From positions 1,674,001 through 1,738,000 of the forward strand of contig BEDY01000001.1 in NCBI GenBank assembly GCA_002335605.1: DNA of 64,000 nucleotides, read 5' to 3'. This document shows positions 58,562 to 64,000 of this stretch, in pieces (position 1 is the first letter of the stretch; the number at the start of each line of letters is the position of its first letter). This DNA is from Prillingera fragicola. Taxonomy: Eukaryota > Basidiomycota > Tremellomycetes > Trichosporonales > Trichosporonaceae. Under the pieces are notes generated by a model, which was not told where the DNA came from, ran no database searches, and saw only the letters and a program-made list of their open reading frames with translations. The translations under genes and the position numbers were made by a program.

Positions 58562-58904
58562 AGGTAGAAATGTATCTAGCATCCGCATTGTCTGTGCCAC
58601 TGACCGCCAACTCCACTCACCCGTGCCCCCACCGCCAGGCCCACTCCTTCTCCCTCTCCGTCTCCCCCATCTCCAACCCCCTCAAGCACCGCATCCTCCA
58701 CCTCCCCCTTTCCACTGACCCCGACGACGGCGTGACCCGGCTCTGCGCCTCTCCACCACCTATGACATTCACCGCCCCAACTCCCCCTCCACGCCGGCGC
58801 AGGCCTCGCCGCCGCCACGGCCACCGTCAGACCCTCCTTGCCTGGTTCGGGTTCGGGGTATCCTCATCACTGTCACTCTCGACATACGGCGTCGTGGGGC
58901 AGTA
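58562..58904. other. Pyrimidine-rich spacer after alcohol dehydrogenase
   Basis: About 340 bp, very C/T-rich on the plus strand (58610-58800). Frames across it are low-complexity Pro/Ser/Leu. It is probably 3' flanking sequence of both neighbours. No gene was seen. Confidence 0.45.
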
Positions 58905-59351
58905 GTCCCGCCGGAAACCGGCCCCGCAGTAGTTGCACAGGTAAATCCCGCGGTCGGCTGTTAATGGGTCGGTGTCCGGCTGCGGGGTGCATATGCCTTA
59001 GAGTGTTAGTGGGTGGGTAACGGGAGGGTGAGGAGGGTGAAGGTGACGGTGACGGTTGCATCGCAGCCTCGCTGCGATACGTCACTCTCGGTTGGACGAT
59101 CGCGGGCATCATCTCCGTACGCACACCACTAGGGGTACCGACTCACCACCCTCATTCTTCCCCCCCTTTCTGACTCCTTTGCTCTTGCTTTCTGCTGTAC
59201 TCTCGCCTGCGCCGCCTCCGTCCCAGTCGTCGCCGGCGCAAAAAGCGTAGAATGGCCTGCGCATCTCCCAGTCTGGCTTGCCGCGGCGGCCGATTGTCTT
59301 TGTGCCGTGGCGCAGGGTGAAGGTGTGGGTCAGGTGGGCTAGGATGGACAT
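58905..59351 (-). CDS. Candidate small CxxC protein, splicing uncertain
   Basis: Two or three exons on the minus strand appear coding. The 5' part from ATG 59351 to about 59147 reads MSILAHLTHTFTLRHGTK, then GRRGKPDWEMRRPFYAF, ending in a Lys/Gly/Ser-rich stretch at a GTGAGT donor. The 3' part (about 59006 to 58840-58905, stop near 58843) reads GIYLCNYCGAGFRRDYCP followed by acidic VESDSDEDTPNPN. The CxxC and following Cys suggest a zinc-binding end. The middle junction is unclear: acceptor options near 59093-59114 give different frames. I do not recognise the family. The 3' boundary given here is approximate. Confidence 0.35.
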
Positions 59352-59934
59352 GGACCTTGTGGCGGGTCTAGGGTGGTGGTGGGGGTTGTGGCGAGGGTGG
59401 AGATTGGGGGTGAGTGTTGTTGAAAGTGTTGTGGATGCCGTGGAGGCATGCCTGGTGGGGCTGCTGAGGTGTTGTGGACGGATGGGCAGATGATGATGGA
59501 GCAGGTGTCACGAGGGAGAAGAGGGAGGTGGGCGTCATTGAGGGAATGGAGGTGTGCGTGCGTCGAGGAAGACGTTGTCTGTGCGATCAGTGTGTGTGTG
59601 TGCGCCATGTGTGGCGCAGGGCGCAGGGTGGCTGGGGTGCTGTGCCGGCTGTGGCGCAGTGTGTGCGTGCACGGACGGTCTGGTCTACAGGCGGAAGCAG
59701 CACCTGGGGGTGGTTATTGTTGTGGGCAGTGTACAGGGCGGTCCGTGCTTACATTGTTCGCTTTATTGTTGTTGTCCTCGTCGCTCACCTCCTTTCAACC
59801 ATTGTTGCTCATTTATATTCATATCCATACTACCCATCCAAGGTCATCCATCCTCCTCTCTCCTCTCTATCTTGACATCTTATTATCGGGTTCCATTCAT
59901 TCAATACTTTGAATCAGTCGATATCCTCGTCACC
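59352..59934. promoter_or_regulatory. G/T-rich divergent region before the 59935 gene
   Basis: 583 bp, strongly G/T-rich on the plus strand from 59350 to 59700, with a GTGTGTGTGTGCG run near 59590. It turns AT/C-rich near the start at 59935. Long low-complexity frames here on both strands were not taken as genes. Confidence 0.45.
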
Positions 59935-61305
59935 ATGCCTCGCCAAACACAGCGACAGCGACAGCGACGCACCAACGCTCACAACCCATTGTCAACAGCA
60001 TCCACCCACAGCCCCCTACCAAACTTCCTTCCCAGCCTTGTCCCGCCTCAACATATCACAGTTCCAAACCTGCCCAGTGCCACCGTCCCACCGCAGCCCC
60101 ACCCTCCAAGTCCCGGGGATATTCCACCTTCTGTGAGGGATCTTCTCTTATCCTGGCCGCTGTCCAGACTCCAGGCCGTGGAGCGTCACCCAGGTGAGTA
60201 ACCTCTTCTCTACCTGATTCTCGCCACCTCAACCGTCTTCAACCCTGCTCCAGCACCCGAGTACAGTTGACCAGTAGCATCCCAAACCCAACTCCGTCCC
60301 AAACGCGTCGCCTCCCTCTCCGGCGACACGACCCAGCACACTCCCTGGTCCCCCATCGAGCTCGCTGCCGCCACACTCCTCGCCACAGCGGGTCTACCAG
60401 GCCTAACCTTCCATGCCTCCACAACCCTCCTCTCCTCACTACACACCTCCCTCGCCTCCCGCCTCACCCCCGAACCCGCCTTCAACCTCGAAACAGCAGC
60501 CGGCCACATCAGAGCCTGGACCTCCTTCGCCGCCCCCACACCCGCCTCCCCCGTGCCAATACCAACAGACGCGCTCACCCCCCTCCGCATCCTTCTCTGC
60601 CCCCTAACCACCTCCCTAGCCTACTCCCTCCCCAACCCACCCCCGGAAGGACGGACATGGCAGAAGATCAACGTCGACACGGGCTTTAGCCGCGGGCATG
60701 CCAAGGCGCGCGCCATGGGCGTCCACGGCGGGCATGCGGGGTTGGTGGCGTGGAACAGCCCGCGAGAGGTGCCCAGCCTCGTGCATACTGCCAAAACGCA
60801 TGGGTCCGCCCGGAGGGGTGGCGGGGTTAGTGTGAGCTTGAGCTTGAACGCGGATAACAGCGCTGCGCGGTTCGGGTGTGATGTGTTGCGGGACGAGGGG
60901 CTCGAGTTGCTGCTGTTGCTGTTTTCGCTGCACCACTTGCATCGGTGGGTGTATGTGGTCGTCTTTGACGGGAACGGGTACTGCGTTAGCCGTCTCGGTG
61001 CGGCTGGCGAGCTCGTGATTGGCGGGTGGGTCAAGGTGGATGCGCCAGAGGGGCTGGGGCTGGTGGGGGTCTTGGTCGAAATGGTGTGCTATTCACCCGA
61101 GCCTGGGGAGGGGCCGTTTGTGGAGCTGGGATGGGAGGGGATGGCTGGGTGGAGCGGGAGTGCAGAGTCGTCGGTCGGTGGTGTCGAGTCGGTGGTGGGT
61201 GTGGATGAGGGGCAGGGGGTGTCGCAGAGCGAGGCCGAGGCCGAGTGGGAGTTGGAGGATGTGGCGGATGGGGTTGGGTTGGAGGATGACATTTGGTATT
61301 CGTAG
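59935..61305 (+). CDS. Orphan protein, 429 aa, proline-rich N-terminus
   Basis: Two exons, 59935-60193 and 60275-61305, with an 81-nt intron ending TTGACCAG. The start has a CACCATG context. Residues 1-20 are Arg/Gln-rich, 25-70 Pro/Ser-rich. A globular region follows from about residue 90 (IELAAATLLATAGLPGLTF, then ETAAGHIRAWTSFAAP). The middle contains INVDTGFSRGHAKARAMGVHGGHAGLVAW-type Gly/His-rich sequence and a hydrophobic strand pair (LHRWVYVVVFDGNGYCV). The C-terminal 80 residues are acidic. The intron choice is supported because it is the acceptor that makes both exons one frame without stops. No family recognised; codon bias is weaker than in neighbours. Confidence 0.6.
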
Positions 61306-61798
61306 CTGGGCAGCAGGTGGATTCTCAGTGCTCTGTAGATTGGTAGAGCCTTTAAGCTGCATGTTTTTTGACTGGATTGATCATTCCACACAGTATCTAG
61401 CAACTGCGATCACTCTCTACCAGTTGTGACTCGACCACTTCTGCCTCAAGAGTGCGCCACACTCACCATGGCACAACGGTCCAACCCTCTGAGCGGACGT
61501 CGCCTCAAGCACCAGCTCATTCTCCCTCTCACCAACCTGGTACCCCCCAAGGACCTTCAGCTCTCTAGTCTTCACACTGGCCTGGTCAGCCCTAATCAGC
61601 CACTAGGGGTAGACGACGTCAAGACCGTGTATGTTGAAAAGCAACGAAGCAATGTAGTAGAGGGCGACGGCGCGGACGCAACTGGTGTGTGTGCTACTTG
61701 TCGACACAGTGGGACGCCTACGCCCTCCTTTCGTGTCTGTTAGTCTACCCCTCCTTCTACGCAATCAATTCAACTCTCGCCTCGACACCATCCACGCA
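61306..61798. other. Spacer with an unassigned 91-codon frame
   Basis: A frame from 61469 with a good ACCATGG context (MAQRSNPLSGRRLKHQLILP) ends at 61743. It shows no family motif. It could be a short gene, or a 5' exon of the next frame, but no splice pair joined them convincingly. Confidence 0.35.
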
Positions 61799-62197
61799 AT
61801 GCCAAACACCAAGCCCACCCCCAAATCAACCACCACCACACCGCCACTCTCAACACGGTCGCGCCTCGCCTCCCTCCCCGAAGGCCTCCAATCTCTGCAC
61901 AGCGACATGACGGACTTCAACATCGAGGCCTTCACCCGCCTGCCCCCGGAAGTCAGCGGCATTCTCAAGACCGTCCTCCAGCAACAAGTCGACAACGTAA
62001 AACTCGCGACCAAGCTCCGGAACGCGCTCAGGGCTGCCGACCCCGCTGGGCAGACACAGGCGGTCGCGGACGCTGAGCGGCTGTGTGTCCTACTCGAAGA
62101 GGGGCGGGAGGATGTGGGCATGTTTATCCTGCACTTTGCTTGTCAGATGCTTTATTGCGAGAAGCGGCATTACAGCGACGACGAGGAGGGGTCGTAG
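61799..62197 (+). CDS. Small hypothetical protein, 132 aa
   Basis: A single frame from ATG 61799 to the TAG at 62195-62197. The first 30 residues are Thr/Pro/Lys-rich. The rest is amphipathic helix with heptads (SGILKTVLQQQVDNVKLATKLRNALRAAD), ending with a Cys-containing hydrophobic helix (MFILHFACQMLYCEK) and acidic tail. Third positions are G/C-rich as in real genes here. No family recognised. The frame remains open upstream to 61685, so a longer or spliced 5' end is possible. Confidence 0.5.
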   Translation: MPNTKPTPKSTTTTPPLSTRSRLASLPEGLQSLHSDMTDFNIEAFTRLPPEVSGILKTVLQQQVDNVKLATKLRNALRAADPAGQTQAVADAERLCVLLEEGREDVGMFILHFACQMLYCEKRHYSDDEEGS

Positions 62198-62303
62198 GAA
62201 TGCAGGAGTGGCGTTGCTGCTCGTGCTGTGTTTTGGTCTTTGCGACGAAGCGACATGTTTGGAGCAGGCATCACCATACATTACAACATTGGGAAGTGTA
62301 CAT

Positions 62304-64000
62304 CTAGTAGAGATTGGACTTGATCTTCTGCCACAGCGACCTGTTCTTCGCACCCTCCGCCGCCTCGTACTCCTGGTGCGTGACCGGGGCATCTCCGAGA
62401 ATCTTGCGGCCGGCAACGTCGTTGCGCTCAATCTTGTTATGTGTCTTGCCGAGATAGTAGTTGGGCATGAGCAGGCCGCAAACAAGGGGAATGGCCGTGA
62501 CGCAGAGACCGGCAATGAAGAGCGGGCGGACGGTATTGTTGTAAGCCCTGATGACGGCCTGGTGGTCTGTCGATCCCCACGCGTACTTTTCCCGCGCAGT
62601 CTTGACGCTGCTGTACAGCCCCTTGATGTCTGCGGCGGGCACACCCGCGGCACACATGTTGTTTTGCATGTTGCTCTGCCACGTCGTGGAGGCAATGGCC
62701 GAGCCGACGGCGCCGCCGAGGCGCGTCCACAGCGCGAGCTGCGCGATGACCTGCCCCAGGTCGTGGTGCGGGACTGACGCTTGGGAGGCGACGCGGGTGC
62801 CCACGACGGAGCATGCGCCGCCGATGGAGATGAGGACGGGGATGACGGCAAAGGCCGCCGTGGCGACCGTGTTGCGCGTGGCGGTGTAGACTACCAGACC
62901 CATGCCGATGATGCGGATGCAGAGGCCAGTGATCTGGAGGCCCTTGTAGCGGTGGGTCAGGCGGAGAATGACACCGGCAGTAATGCCAAAGACGGTCAAA
63001 CCAACCGTCTCGGCGTTCGTGTACCTGTTCCAGTCTGCTGTCAGCCGAGTTCGTACGAGGAAGACTTACTCTCAAGGGTCCAGTTGGACATGACGTAGAC
63101 ATAACTGCTCCAGTAGAGACTGCGCATGTTGCCGGCCATAAAGTAGAAAAAGTCGATGGTCACAGCGAGGAGAAAGGTGCGGTTCCTGACGAGATTCTTG
63201 GTGAGCATGGGATAGGGTGCGAACCGGATCTCCCAGGCGATAAAGCAGAGCAGGAGAAGGCCGCCAACGGCGAGCATGGCGATCATTGACGGATTGTTCC
63301 AGCGGCCCTTGGCCGAGGGAGCAAGGTTGAATGGCAAGAGAAGGAGAGTCCATGCCCAGCCGAGCAACATGAGCCCAATGACATCCATCTCCTGACACCA
63401 GTGGACAAAGACGTTCCACTTGTTGGGCACGGGTTGTTCCGGGTGAGCCAGCCTCCAGCGTCGCTCAAACAGCGACTCGGCGACCTGGAGCTCTCCGTGG
63501 GATCGAGCCTTCTTGTCGGCCCAGAAGAGGAGGATGGCAGCCGGGAGGACGCAGACGGGGACAATGAGGGCAAACATGCCAAAGCCCCAGCGCCAGCCGA
63601 CGGGCGAGCTGCGGATAATGGGGCCTGAGATCTCGGGCCCAATCCACGCAAACCAGATAAAGGGCATAGACGTAAAGGCAGTGAAGAGACCGCGCCATTC
63701 TAGTGGCGTGAGGTCGGCCACGATAATGTCGGTCACGAGATCGAGACCCGCCTGCCCAATCGTCGAGATGATTCGGCCCACAGCGAGGGCGATCCCGTTC
63801 TGCGCTGTTGCAATGACAATGTACCCAACGACGTACAAGACAAGAAGAACGCAGTACGCCGTCTGGCGCGAAGTCATATCGGCGAGCTTGGCGATGAACG
63901 GTTTGCTGACTGCGTTGAGAATGCTCTCGACCGTGGTGATGATGCCCAAGAGACGCGCGTGGTCCTTGAAGTAGGACACGGCAAAGACCTCGTAGGCGCC
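62304..64000 (-). CDS. Siderophore-iron type MFS transporter (5' end cut by window)
   Basis: Major-facilitator transporter of the fungal siderophore family (Sit1/Mir type), which imports iron-siderophore chelates. Two exons are in view, 64000-63070 and 63034-62304, joined by a 35-nt intron. At least ten membrane segments are seen. Family marks are VESILNAVSKPFIAKLADM, GQAGLDLVTDIIVADLTPLEWRG, WIGPEISGPI and the extracellular loop GLYSSVKTAREKYAWGS before the last segment. The tail (PVTHQEYEAAEG) has a Lys-containing cytosolic end suitable for ubiquitination. Start codon and first membrane segment lie beyond the window. Which siderophore it carries cannot be told. Confidence 0.9.

Overview
This window is nuclear DNA of a basidiomycetous yeast or yeast-like fungus, most likely a tremellomycete and possibly of the Trichosporonales. 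The basis is GC-rich coding sequence, dense genes on both strands, about 90 very short introns (mostly 35-50 nt, GT-AG with CTNAC-type branch sites), and a typical fungal housekeeping set. I rebuilt gene models by joining reading frames across splice sites. I checked that exon lengths sum to a multiple of three and that family motifs stay continuous. Species assignment is inference.

Layout. 0-8 kb: edge-cut GH5 glucanase, TRP-type vacuolar channel (YVC1-like), large PPP1R37-like leucine-rich-repeat protein. 8-17 kb: empty spacer, mitochondrial enoyl-CoA hydratase, eIF2-alpha, mitochondrial MetRS and folylpolyglutamate synthase; these last four form two head-to-head pairs. 17-24 kb: ER/vacuolar M28 metalloprotease, Deg1/Pus3 pseudouridine synthase, U1-C splicing protein, DUF1769-like protein. 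24-37 kb: intron-containing tRNA-Ala(CGC), GPI-anchored-like protein, FSH1-type hydrolase, Srs2-type UvrD helicase, long coiled-coil protein, endosulfine (Igo1). 37-39.4 kb: no gene seen. 39.5-50 kb: ABCC transporter, RNase H1, NCS1 permease, AsaB/CmcJ-like oxygenase. 49.6-58.6 kb: MCM3 and STI1 head to head, dialkylglycine decarboxylase-like enzyme, zinc alcohol dehydrogenase. 58.6-64 kb: three orphan or uncertain genes and an edge-cut siderophore-type MFS transporter.

How genes relate. There is no obvious biosynthetic cluster or mobile element. The informative links are shared divergent promoters: MetRS/FPGS with two CACGTGAC sites, enoyl-CoA hydratase/eIF2-alpha with two CACGTG sites, and MCM3/STI1 with three ACGCGT boxes plus a heat-shock-like element. 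The most unusual signals are a 6-nt microexon inside the zinc finger of U1-C, a duplicated short motif in the Srs2 tail conserved in protein but not in DNA, two GC-AG introns, frequent AAG acceptors, and two EB1-binding-like motifs in the coiled-coil protein. I did not find a convincing wholly new multi-gene system.
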